Assembly: GCA_022496205.1 (NCBI GenBank)
Contig: WTXD01000068.1
Coordinates: 62,001 to 126,000, forward strand
DNA from: Gloeopeniophorella convolvens
Taxonomy: Eukaryota; Basidiomycota; Agaricomycetes; Russulales
DNA: 64,000 bases
Direction of reading: 5' to 3'
Shown piece by piece: positions 23,263-33,867 of this stretch. How positions within the stretch are numbered: position 1 is the first letter of the stretch; every line of letters begins with the position of its first letter. Made by a program: the position numbers and the translations under genes. Under the pieces are notes generated by a model that worked only from the letters and a program-made list of their open reading frames with translations, had not been told where the DNA came from and did not search any database.

Positions 23263-24517
23263 ATGTCCTACCGTCCCGATGAGACCCCATTCCAGATCTT
23301 CACTGAGAGGGCGTGGCTGCAAGGCGCAATCCTCGGCGCCGTGGCATACGGCAGCGCATTCACTTTGTTCGCCATATGCTTGAACATTCTCGTCAAGCAG
23401 ACCAACCGGACGAACATCAAGATCAAGGGCGCTTTCATCGCCTACATCACAATTCTCTTCATTCTCGGCACTATCTTCATGGCCGCCTCAGCGGAGTTCA
23501 CGCAGTTGGCTTTTATCGACAACCGCAACTACCCAGGAGGTCCCGCTGCGTACGAAAATGCGATGTTTTCAATACCTGTGGATATGGCTGGCAATGTTGC
23601 GTTTGTTCTGACGACTTGGTTCGCGGATGCACTTCTCGTGAGTGACGGAGACCTTGTTGCGTACCTGGTATGGGATCTGAACTTGTCGTCTTTCAGGTTT
23701 GGCGTTGCATGGTCATCTATAAGGGGTGCCGATTCCCTTTATGGGCTATAATGGCGTTCCCTTGTCTTGTCTACACGGCATCAGTAGGTGCGTAAACATT
23801 GGGCCCACTATAGGTATCCGTTCCCGACCTCTAATCCAGTGATGGGAATCCTGTGGCTCAAACAATTGTCCACGACCTCTCCCTATGGCACAATTGGTAT
23901 CAACTGGACGATACCTTGCCTGAGCATCTCTCTTGCGCTCAACATCCTTGTGTCAATTGCGATTGTATTGCGCCTTTTGGTTTATCGTCGCCGCATTGCT
24001 TCTGTGATGGGTCGGCACCATGGTTCGCAGTATACCAGTATTGCTGCCATGATCATCGAGTCTGCCTCGATCTATTCGGCATTCTCCATTTTTTTCCTTG
24101 TGCCTTTTGGAATGAACAGTCCAGTTTCGGAAATCGTGTTGCAGTCGCTGAGCGAGATTCAGGTGTGTCTGCGCCACACGTGGCGTGTCGAGCAGGAGCG
24201 CCTTCAGCTGACTTGTCACCGTCAAACAGATATGTACCACACTTCTCATTGTGTTCCGCGTCGCGCAGGGCAAGGGATGGTCGCAGGGCACGACAACGCA
24301 GGTGTTCAGCAAGCAGAGACCGAATTCGGTTCGGATGGCGGACCTGCCGTCGACTCGCTTCCAGGGGGCCTCAAATCCCTCTGGGAATGCTACCTTAGGG
24401 TCGTTCCCATCCCATAGTGCCACGGAAATCAGGCCTGTTGTATTTACGAAGGTCGATCGAGCCAAAGACTCGAGTGAGTCTACCTTGAGTAATATTGTGT
24501 GCCAAATTCCTACTTAG
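23263..24517 (+). CDS. Seven-helix membrane protein (T-A)
   Basis: Four exons (23263-23637, 23697-23787, 23840-24162, 24230-24517; introns 59, 52 and 67 bp) give 358 aa. About seven hydrophobic segments can be seen, the first at LQGAILGAVAYGSAFTLFA and the next two at residues ~55-77 and ~107-128. Between them lies the motif FIDNRNYPGGPAAYE. Further motifs are ISLALNILVSIAIVLRLLVY, HHGSQYTSIAAMIIESAS and, after the last helix, FRVAQGKGWS and a long polar tail. This matches a large family of Agaricomycete hypothetical membrane proteins with receptor-like topology; no ligand or function is known to me. Exon 1 is identical in sequence to exon 1 of T-B, whereas later exons differ. Confidence 0.9.
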
Positions 24518-25108
24518 CTCGCCATTTTGGCCCTGATTTCCCTCGCCTACGATCTCGGTACGTACTTTTTTGGAATAAAAATCATTAGCTCAGTCCCTGT
24601 ATATATTGTGGAGGACTCTCTGCTCCCATGTGTACGCCCTTTATACATAGCCGCCGCTCACTGTGAGCACAGTGGTCGCAGGGGACCCTGACACCCAAGA
24701 TCGTCACTATGTACGTTCCTCTCCCCAAACAAATTCTATACTCTCATGATCAGGCTTGAGTTTCGAGAACGCCCAATCACTTCAATGAGCTGAAGAAGGC
24801 GCAGACGGCATATAGCGGCCCTTAACTCGTGCACGCGCCCAATGCGCGCCAGATGAATCGATGACGTGCGCATGTGATGGGTCGATGGTCTCGGAATGTT
24901 CCTACTACCTACTTACAAATATACCATGCTTAGTAGGGGATATCCAATATAAGACTCTGCACGATCCATATTTGGAACATTAAAAGAACTTGTGATGTAA
25001 CATAAAGCCCAGAGAATGAAGCTGATATATAGAAGCACCAGCCTATCGCACTTACAAGTGGAAACCATAAGCGTCGGAACGTACGGTATACCATTAGCAA
25101 CAGCCATA
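24518..25108. other. Intergenic region between T-A and H2
   Basis: No coding frame of note. A TATATATT at about 24600 and a GATATATAG at about 25022-25030 are TATA-like; the second lies 80 bp upstream of the H2 start and could be its core promoter. Confidence 0.5.
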
Positions 25109-26067
25109 ATGTCCTCCGAGACTTCTGGGTTCATCGACTTCGTCTACGCAGGCGAAACCCACAAGACATGGTACAGGGCCCTCGGCGACCTCACCTCAGG
25201 CGTCAGGCCCGTCGTCGTCCTCCACGGCGGCCCCGGCCTCCCTCACTTCTACATGCTTCCCAACCTCGAGCTCACCCGCACGCACAACATCCCGACATCA
25301 TCTACGACCAAATCGGCACCGGCCAGTCCACGCATCTCCAAGAGAAGCCCAAGGAGTTCTGGACGGTCGAGCTGTTCATGGACGAGCTCGACAACCTGCT
25401 CGCCAAGCTCGGCGTCGCGGACAACTTCGACCTCGGCCACTCATGGGGAGGAATGCTTGCGGCCGACTACGTCGCGACGCGCCAGCCGCCGGGCCTCAAG
25501 CGCCTCGTCCTCGCGGACACGCCAGCGTCTATGCCTCTGTGGGAGGTCTGCATGGCGAAGCTGCTGGGCCGCTTCCCTGAGGATTTCCAGAAGATGGTGA
25601 AGAAGCACGAAGGGGGAGGGACAACGGATTCGAAGGAGTACCAGGATGGAATGCAGGTGTTCTATCAGAAGCACGTCTGCAAGTTGAGCCCGTGGCCGGC
25701 AGATCTCCTCAAGACGTTCGCCGGTGTGGACTCGAAGGACCCCACGGTGTCTACAACGATGTGAGCCATAGTGTCTCCTTCCGCACCTGATACTTGACAT
25801 CTGCGCGCCGTAAGGCTTGGTCGTTGTGATTTCAATATTTCGGGTTCGCTCAAGACGTGGAACGTCTTAGATAGGGTTGACAGGATCACTTGTCCAACTC
25901 TGGTGCTGAATGGCGTAGATGATGAAGCGCAGGATGAATGCGTACTTCCATTCTTCGAGAAAATACCCAAGGTGAAGTGGGTTCGGTTCGCGGACAGTAG
26001 CCACACGGCATTATTTGAGGAGAAGGACCGGTACTTGCAGGTCGTCGATGACTTCTTGACGAAGTAG
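25109..26067 (+). pseudogene. Alpha/beta hydrolase paralogue H2, frameshifted
   Basis: Same two-exon architecture as H1 and H3: exon 1 25109-25760, a 54-bp intron to 25814, exon 2 25815-26067. HGGPG, GHSWGG and SSHTALFEE are all present. A one-base deletion near 25296 (compare H3 at 33088 onward) shifts the frame after residue ~62, so the intact product cannot be made as sequenced. A separate 3-bp in-frame deletion shortens the segment before GHSWGG by one residue. The intron acceptor is AAG instead of CAG. The 5' 150 bp of exon 1 is identical to H3, while exon 2 is the most divergent of the three. It is either a recent pseudogene or a sequencing error in a duplicated region; everything after the shift remains open, which favours recency. 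Confidence 0.85.
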
Positions 26068-26511
26068 CTGTAGTCATGCGCGTTTATAAGTACCTATCTC
26101 GGGGGGTTTCCGGTGCCGGCGAGAACCGGGTGGGATTTCAATCCAGCAGATCTTTCATCTCCGCGAAGTTGGCGTCCGTTCAGAAAAGGCTTTCAATTTC
26201 AATCTTCGCGCGGCCAAAGACGAGGCTATCGACGGATACTATGATGTATGCGTGCCGTGAAGAGCTCAGTGGGCATAGATCTGTAGTCGTTGAGTTAAAT
26301 CCGTGTCCGTGTTCGATCCAATGAAGTGGTGCACGTGATCGAGGCTGGCGTGGCACGACGTTTCTCTCATCTCGTCTCATCTCGTCGTTTTGAAGTGTGC
26401 TTATCCTCCGGTACTGTAATACATATAGCAGGCAATCAGGTTCATACACTGGCTGCGTAGCAAGCTACCCAAGAATGCCCTCCTTTCGACGCCTTCGTTC
26501 CAAGCCGGCGC

Positions 26512-27487
26512 TCAAGCGGTCGAGTGTTGAGTGATAAAGACACCTATGAAATCGGAAGAACGCCGGATGTCAATCGCTTGTGCATCTTGTCGTGAGCTGG
26601 GCGCACCTGGATTCGGATTCTCCTTATCTTCCCACCACTGAAGCATGCAGTCGTTGTCATAGGCGTCACGAGAGCACGCAAGCTCGAATGTCATTAGCTC
26701 GTCCCGCACGCAGGGTGAGGTGCGCTGGAACCTCGTGTTCTCCCCAGAGACGACGCGGATGTCCGCAAGCTTGGCAATCCGCGATGGACGTGAAGAATAA
26801 GAGAAACTTTGGCCGTCGATGGCATAAGTGGCGCTTAAGCGGTAAAGTGACAGCGCGAATGATCGCCCCGGTGGGACGACGGACGCGTCCGCCGAGGCTG
26901 GGACGATGAGTTGAAGCGAGCACCGCTCCATTCCCCAATCGATCACGCGGAATTGCATGATCGTAGATATCTATCTTGAACGTCAGAAAACGTAGCGTCT
27001 CTGTACTCGTCATTTCACCCACGGCATTGGTCACAAGCACTCGTCTCTTCTCCGCCGCGACCGTACCATTCGTGCTGAGATATCGAGCGGCATTATCGTC
27101 GAACACCTTTGGGTTTGTCTTGTCGATCTGCGTGAGTACGGAAGGAAAGGTGTTGATCTGTTTGGGTATAGGTGGAGAAGGGCGATGGATGGAGTCGAAT
27201 CCGATGAACGTAGAGGGACGGCGAAGGCGGGAGACGTCCTTCCTGCTGAGGGAATGCAGAGACGTCGCTGAAAACGGTTCCCCGGTGGCGCTTCGAGCAT
27301 TGAGAGCTATATAGATGTTGATAACGGTACAGAACACGCATATAAAGCAGAGCAAGAGATTCCGGAAACCTCTTGTTGGTGGTGTTGGCGGAGGCCCCTC
27401 GTCATCATCTGCGCGCGCGAGCTGCAAGGATGTGTTGATTGGCTCGTAGTCACTGGACGTTGAGCTTGGCCATCGTCGTAGATACAT
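26512..27487 (-). CDS. Single-pass membrane protein of unknown family (B2)
   Basis: Three exons, 27487-27023, 26970-26607 and 26543-26512 (introns 52 and 63 bp), 286 aa. Splice sites and phases match B1 exactly, and the last exon is 32 nt in both. The helix is at about residues 42-62 (LLLCFICVFCTVINIYIAL). Conserved blocks are LRRPSTFIGFDSIHRPSPP, STIMQFRVIDWGMERC and DELMTFELACSRDA...CMLQWWEDKENPNPG, then a short tail ending QHSTA. The identical exon layout with about two-thirds similar sequence shows B1 and B2 arose by duplication of the cassette. Function is unknown. Confidence 0.87.
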
Positions 27488-28280
27488 TGTCGTCCAGAAG
27501 ATGCGTAGTTGTCCCCGGGTCTACGGAAAGGGGTGGTCGGCGGTGCGACTGGAGGATCTGAGCAAGTTGGACCTGGGCCTGGGTTTCCTCGCGGAACCTT
27601 TCACTGACATTACGAAGGTCAATACTGAGGTAGGGTTATTTGACATTCCTGTGACCCTCTCCATGACGCAACGAACAAGCCACATCCATCGTTGCCGCAA
27701 CCACATGAGAAACATACAAGAAGAACAGTGCAAAAATAAACTTACGTACGTGCACATGTTCATGGACCCACGACGGAGTCTGAACCAGACAAATTGTTCA
27801 GAGATCGGATACTGGTACTCAGTCGAGGTCAAGCGCCGCGATCACCTAAGCGCCCAACCAGTGCATCAGAAACGACGGGATCCATCATTCCAAGGTGGAG
27901 CCCGAACCTTCGTGGCGGCGCTGCGCAAACCAGAGTGCTGGCGGGAAGAACGATCTGGTCGGATAGTCGCCGAGGTCAATTGGTGCTTCTGTTCCAAAGA
28001 AAGTGAACCATATAACTGTTTGGGGGTGACGAGAGGTGGCACGTCCCGGTCAGCGCCCACTGCTTCGCATGACCACATAGCACTTTGAGGTGTAGATACT
28101 TGTACATCCAGGGGTCGGCAGATTGTGACATAATGCAGGAATGGAAACATGGATGGGTTCAGGGAACGCGGAAAATCCAAATTTGCCTTGAGCACAGGCA
28201 CGTTTGGGCTCATAAGCATCTACCTGCACCAGTGTGAGCACTGAGAACGCCGAAGTTGCACCCTTCCCCTAGCAAGCACG
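27488..28280. other. Region between B2 and U2
   Basis: Parts resemble the corresponding flank of B1 (for example CCTTCGTGGCGGC at 22622 and 27908), so this is duplicated promoter sequence. A frame at 27501-28088 plus is open for 195 codons but has no recognisable domain and no conserved counterpart near B1. I treat it as non-coding. Confidence 0.5.
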
Positions 28281-28922
28281 ATGCAGCAGCTAGCTTTTGC
28301 GACCGCGCTATCAGTAACCATCCTTGCCATTGTGGCTGGCATGACGGCGTCGCACGCCCTCTTCAACGGAAACGCGAGGGACCTGCCAAGAGGGTCTCGA
28401 GAGACCAGTAAGTCTTACGGATCGACAAGTACCACAAGACGAACTCACGACGACCACCTCCCGTTTAAAGATCCGCATTCTTTCATCGTCCCACCGAACG
28501 ACGCAGTAGTGATGCGCATCACCGAATCCGCCCGCTACGACGTCGATACGGCACTGGGCACCGAAGAGTTCAAGAAACTCATACCCGACTCGGGACATGT
28601 GGTGCACGTCTCTGAGTCCCCAGAGACAGCTCCATTGCCATACACTGTGACGCTATTTCATCAGTTGAAATGCCTCGGGATCATTCGAAGTGCGTATATC
28701 GGACTTGGAAGGCAAGAAGTGCCGGGCATCCTCGCGCGCCATTGCATGAATTACTTGCGCCAGACGATTCTGTGTCATCCGAACACACGCCTACAACCGG
28801 TCAAACTCGAGAAAGGAACTGCAACCAGAGACCACGAGACGGTCTGCTTGGACTGGACCCAAGTATACGAGGAGACAGAAAGGAATCAACAGGCGTATTC
28901 GGTATCGATAAGAGAGGACTGA
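28281..28922 (+). CDS. UstYa-family (DUF3328) oxidase-like protein (U2)
   Basis: 213 aa in one exon with an N-terminal signal-anchor helix at residues ~4-27 (QQLAFATALSVTILAIVAGM), the usual topology for this family with the catalytic domain in the ER/Golgi lumen. Motif 1 is HQLKC (127-131), where the canonical second His of HxxHC is Lys. Motif 2 is HCMNYLRQTILC (154-165). CLDW (189-192) is also kept. Basidiomycete members often have a basic residue at that position, so it may not be inactivating. U2 is far more diverged from U1 than the other cassette pairs are from each other, and its position relative to B2 differs from that of U1 to B1. Role by family: oxidative modification of a peptide-type metabolite. 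Confidence 0.88.
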   Translation: MQQLAFATALSVTILAIVAGMTASHALFNGNARDLPRGSRETSKSYGSTSTTRRTHDDHLPFKDPHSFIVPPNDAVVMRITESARYDVDTALGTEEFKKLIPDSGHVVHVSESPETAPLPYTVTLFHQLKCLGIIRSAYIGLGRQEVPGILARHCMNYLRQTILCHPNTRLQPVKLEKGTATRDHETVCLDWTQVYEETERNQQAYSVSIRED

Positions 28923-29666
28923 CACGGTGGAGCCTGATCGTTCTGAACTGTATCTCCTGTTACGTCGTGCCATAGTAGCCGTACCCGCAATAGCTAGTGC
29001 TCGAGTTAGAGATAGACAGGTTTTCATGATGAATGAACCCCCATTCCCTGTGAGTATGTAATGCACGCAATGCTGTACGGCATGAGTAACTGAATATTTC
29101 GACGATGTCGGTGAATTCATTGAACCTCGCTCGCGCCAGTGAAACCAGGTGAAACCCCGCTGGTGCTTACGTTAGTGCCGCCCGTTGCCGGGATAATACT
29201 GGCTATCCCGGATCACAACATGTGAACATGTGACATCAAACTTATATTTATGCTTGCTGGAGTCGATTCGCATGGACTCTTCACTGAAGCCGCAGCCGAT
29301 GAACGCAATACCTCGCCGCCTGATGCGTTCTGTCGCACACCCTCGTCCGTCTTTGATGCGTTCACCTCACCATCACGCTTCCCTCTGGATGTCTTCCCAC
29401 GCAGGAGCGCATAGTCTAGTCTGTCCATACGACTGTATCGCCGACTCTCCGACAGCCAGGCGACAACCGCCGGCCGCAGAGTTCATTAATTCTCCACATA
29501 CAGCTAGCTTTCCTCTACGCCTCTCAGCTCATTAGCACAGGGCTGCGTGCTCTTATCAACTTTGGTGCAACCGCTCACTACCCTACTCGACCGTGGTCCA
29601 TCGCATCCTCCGCTCTGCCGATCACGAGATTCACAGTCACCTTCCTCCAACTCTTACTTGTCCGTC
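28923..29666. other. Intergenic region between U2 and T-B
   Basis: Short frames only. The palindrome-like ACATGTGAACATGTGA at 29219-29234 is the only notable local symmetry. The sequence just before T-B is unlike that before T-A except for about 8 bp at the start codon. Confidence 0.5.
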
Positions 29667-30890
29667 ATGTCCTACCGTCCCGATGAGACCCCATTCCAGA
29701 TCTTCACTGAGAGGGCGTGGCTGCAAGGCGCAATCCTCGGCGCCGTGGCATACGGCAGCGCATTCACTTTGTTCGCCATATGCTTGAACATTCTCGTCAA
29801 GCAGACCAACCGGACGAACATCAAGATCAAGGGCGCTTTCATCGCCTACATCACAATTCTCTTCATTCTCGGCACTATCTTCATGGCCGCCTCAGCGGAG
29901 TTCACGCAGTTGGCTTTTATCGACAACCGCAACTACCCAGGAGGTCCCGCTGCGTACGAAAATGCGATGTTTTCAATACCTGTGGATATGGCTGGCAATG
30001 TTGCGTTTGTTCTGACGACTTGGTTCGCGGATGCACTTCTCGTGAGTGATGGTGATCTTGTTGCGCACTTGGGCGGCCCACGAAATCTGAACTTGTCATC
30101 TTTCAGGTTTGGCGTTGCATGGTCATTTACAAAGGCTGTCAATTCCCGCTGTGGGCTATAATGGCGTTCCCTTGTCTCGTCTACACGGCATCAATAGGTG
30201 CGTAAACATTGGACATACTGTAGGTATCCATTTCCGACCTCCGATCCAGTGATGGGAGTTCTATGGCTCAAACAACTATCCACGACCTCACCTTATGGCA
30301 CAATTGGTGTCAACTGGACTATACCTTGCCTCAGCATATCTCTCGCTCTCAACATCCTCGTCTCGATCGCAATTGTTATCCGCCTCTTGGTTTACCGTCG
30401 TCGTATTTCCTCGGCGATGGGACGACATCATGGTTCACAGTATACCAGTATTGCCGCCATGGTTATCGAGTCTGCCTCGATCTACTCTGCATTCTCCATT
30501 TTCTTTCTTGTGCCTTTTGGCATGAACAGTCCAGTTTCGGAAATCGTGTTGCAGTCGCTGAGCGAGATTCAGGTATGTTTACGCTACACTCGGTGGGTTG
30601 TGCATCTTTTGATTCGTGTCACCGAGTAGATCTGTACCACGCTTCTCATCGTGTTCCGCGTCGCGCAGGGAAAGGGATGGTCACAAGACACGACAACGCA
30701 GGTCTTCAGCAAGCAAAAGCCCGGCCAGATCCGCATGGGTGACATGTCAGCAACTCACTTCCAGGCGGCCCCAAATCCCTCCAAGACTGTCGTTACCATG
30801 GACTCCCATAGTGGTTTCACGATTCACCACGATATACTCTCGAGGATGGACATGGCGAAGGAGGGTGACTCCACCGGTGACGTCGTGTAA
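29667..30890 (+). CDS. Seven-helix membrane protein (T-B)
   Basis: Four exons (29667-30041, 30107-30197, 30250-30572, 30630-30890) encode 349 aa. Exons 1, 2 and 3 are the same lengths (375, 91 and 323 nt) as in T-A; the last exon is shorter and its polar tail different. Exon 1 and the first bases of intron 1 are identical to T-A, whereas introns and exon 4 clearly differ. The same motifs are kept (FIDNRNYPGGPAAYE, HHGSQYTSIAAMVIESAS, FRVAQGKGWSQD). It stands between U2 and H3. Receptor-like topology; no function assigned. Confidence 0.9.
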
Positions 30891-32290
30891 AGACCCCATC
30901 TCCCCTTCTTTCCGCGGCCGGTATGATTAAATCTACCATATATCTATTGCCTGTTTCGTTATATACGATGCTCTCCCGAAACATTGTGGAATTAAGAGTA
31001 TCCGAGCGTAAAAAGTACCAGTCTTTCATGCACAAGCCTCATACGTTGAAGACGGCGAAGCCGTCCGCGGGCGTGGTTTCCGCGTGAAGTTGGGCTCTCT
31101 GTCCCATTACATCCCGCTGATGTGTACGCTACGACCTTGTGACCCCAATTCTACGTGCTGGTCCACTGTAGCTCCCATTTCAATGTAATTGAAGCGAAGT
31201 CGACGCTTGAAGCCTCCGTGCGTGAGAGCTCTGGGATCCATCCAAGATTCCAAGTCACCATTTTTTAATTTGATCGGAGCTCTAACTCTCGTGCCACAAG
31301 GATACGGCACGCTACATGATGCAATGACGTATGTATCCGGTTATTCTGCCCGCGCACTGTCGCCTCGGGAATAGTCTCGTTCCCAGACGTTCTAAGGGAG
31401 GTCGAGTTACTCGATCGACGGAGAGTCCTGCGAGCGCCAACCTTGCCGAATCCGTGTTCGAACTTTCTGCACAATTCACACTCGGGACCTCTTGTGAGGG
31501 TGAGCGAAACATCATCACGGGCATCATGCAGAACAATTGTTCTCAGTCCGGGGTACCGCGGTCTCGGCTCCCCTCCCGGCCTCCGACCTTCTCTCCCTCA
31601 CCGAGAGCGTCTGGAACTGAGACCACCTTGGAACCACTGTGCCCATACTTGCGCCGAAATATATAGATCACTCCAAGCCCCGAGATCACGCATGTACCCC
31701 AGAACTCACTCTTAGTCCGAGTTGGGCATTAGGAAGACAATGCAGGCGCGCTGACTTAGATGCAACGGCGCGCGGCGACCTCAAGGTAGCGAAGCTCGAT
31801 GCAAGCTCGATGCGTTAGATTACATACTGTGATGAACTTAGAAATCTGAACATCACCGAATAAGGAACTTGATTTGCCTCTTTCGTGAGTATCCACGATG
31901 CCGTAAGTCAAGATGGAAACCTGCAGCCATGTGATGAACATCCCGGGGGCGTTCCTCCCGAGTCTAACCCACCATAACACGGACCTCACCAGCTTCTCCA
32001 CATCGGCATCATTCCCAGAAAAGATTCCGGCGATGTTCGGTGATTTATCGAGTCGTGTAGTTCTCCATGTTCTGATTGAGAATCGTCAGAAGGAATGCTC
32101 GCAGTTGTATCTTGTACATATGGCACGCTGGCGAGAATACTTTCAAACGAGATAACACAGACAACAATATGATGGATCTGTAGGTGTCATGAAGAAATCT
32201 CACACCATCATTTGACGAATGGAAGCAACCTTCCCAGACAGAGACGCCCCACTGGGCTCATAAGTGGCAAACTTGAGCGTCAGACTGTCA
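30891..32290. other. 1.4-kb gap between T-B and the H3 upstream region
   Basis: No supported gene. It includes the second copy of the dispersed repeat (31360-31625). ORFs up to 111 codons are composition-driven. Confidence 0.5.
31360..31625. repeat. Dispersed repeat, copy 2
   Basis: Matches 15180-15440 in several blocks in the same order (AGTCTCGTTCCCAGACGTTC, GGTCGAGTTACTCGA, TTCTCAGTCCGGGGTACCG, CCCTCACCGAGAGCGTCTGG). This copy retains extra sequence between blocks. It lies upstream of H3 as copy 1 lies upstream of H1. Confidence 0.7.
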
Positions 32291-32887
32291 GTAAGGTAGG
32301 CGTCACCAGGAACCCACCAGTGTTATATAAGCACGCCTGCCTTGCCCTCGTCCTCCAAATACCTTCCACACACTCAACTCTAGCACAAATCTGATCAGTT
32401 GGGGCATTAGGGTGCTCCATTCACTGCAGCCTCAACAGATTTTTTTTTGGAAAATCTCAGTATCAGAGTAGTTATTAGCAAAACAAGTATTTTATCAGTA
32501 CTTGCATTTTCTGCTATATACGAGCAAAATGGGACCTTCTCAGCGGACTTGACCGGAAAATTGTTGCGAGTTTGTCTGGTAATGGCAGGCGCTTATCGGG
32601 CGCTTAATGACGAGAAGGGAAGGATATTCCCACACCGGTCGGCCCTCCTGCCCCTGATCTGAGCCTGTGAGGTCTCAACATGGTATACAGCTACTGGGCA
32701 TTGTCCCCAGAGTATAATATGAGGCATTTCATCCTTAATAGCTTCATGGAATCTCATTTTGATGTGTATTCAGATGTTACATTGACCCCTCCCCGAAAGA
32801 CAACGCAAAAAATGGCAGAAACACGTGACCGGGACGCCGGGCCGGAGCTTACATAACCTAGTGGGTTCCTGGTGACGCCTACCTTAC
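32291..32887. repeat. Inverted-repeat-bounded segment next to H3
   Basis: 32291-32317 is the perfect 27-bp reverse complement of 32861-32887, and similarity continues inward for about 15 bp. The right arm forms the 5' leader of H3, ending 17 bp before its ATG. The left arm, read on the minus strand, has a CTTATATAAC TATA-like box, where the right arm has CTTACATAAC. The 540-bp interior shows no gene. It is either a MITE-like element or an inverted copy of the hydrolase promoter. I see no clear target-site duplication. Confidence 0.85.
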
Positions 32888-32903
32888 ACTGGACACAGAC
32901 ACA

Positions 32904-33867
32904 ATGCCGTCTGATATTTCCGGACTCATCGACTTCACCTACGCAGGCGAAACCCACAAGACATGGTACAGGGCCCTCGGCGACCTCACCTCAGGCGTCA
33001 GGCCCGTCGTCGTCCTCCACGGCGGCCCCGGCCTCCCTCACTTCTACATGCTTCCCAACCTCGAGCTCACCCGCACGCACAACATCCCGACCATCATCTA
33101 CGACCAAATCGGCACCGGCCAGTCCAGTCATCTCAAGGACAAGCCGAAGGGGTTCTGGACGGTCGAGCTGTTCATGGACGAGCTCGACAACCTGCTCGCC
33201 AAGCTCGGCATCGCCGGCAACTTCGACCTCCTTGGCCACTCATGGGGAGGAATGCTTGCGGCCGACTACGTCGCGACGCGCCAGCCGCCGGGCCTCAAGC
33301 GCCTCGTCCTTGCGGACACGCCAGCGTCTATGCCTCTGTGGGAGGTCTGCATGGCGAAGCTGCTGGGCCGCTTTCCTGAGGACTTCCAAGTGATGCTGAA
33401 GAAGCACGAGGAAGAAGGCACGACGAGCGCAAAAGAGTACCAGGATGGAATGCAAGTGTTCTATCAGAAGCACGTCTGCAAATTGAGCCCGTGGCCGGAG
33501 GATTTGCTCAAGTCGTTCACCGGGATAGAAGAGGATCCCACGGTGTACTTCACGATGTGAGTGAGGCGCAGTGCCGTCATCCAATCCTGATACCTGACGT
33601 TCCCGCGCCACCAGGCTCGGCCCTTCCGAGTTCAACATCACGGGCTCGCTCAAGACATGGAGCGTCCTGGATAAGATTGACAAGATCGGTTATCCGACTC
33701 TGTTGCTGAATGGAGTGGACGACGAAGCGCAGGACGAGTGCGTGCTGCCATTCTTTGAGAAGCTGCCCAAGGCGAAGTGGGTGCAGTTCACGAACAGTAG
33801 TCACACGGCGTTCTTTGAGGAGAAGGACAGGTACCTGCAGGTTGTCGGAGATTTCTTGACCAAGTAG
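32904..33867 (+). CDS. Alpha/beta hydrolase, proline iminopeptidase-like (H3)
   Basis: Two exons (32904-33556, 33615-33867; 58-bp intron) give 301 aa. HGGPG (39-43), the GHSWGG nucleophile elbow, GVDDEAQDE and SSHTAFFEE are intact, so it is predicted active. Exon 1 is closest to H2 (about 150 identical bases at its start) but exon 2 is closest to H1 (shared YPTLLLNGVDDEAQDE, WVQF.NSSHT), so the gene is a mosaic. The start is followed directly after the inverted-repeat arm at 32861-32887. Family members remove N-terminal residues or hydrolyse amides of small substrates; the actual substrate is unknown. Confidence 0.9.

Noticed and set aside
27501..28088. 195-codon plus frame between B2 and U2
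   Set aside because: The homologous flank of B1 does not keep the frame; no domain.
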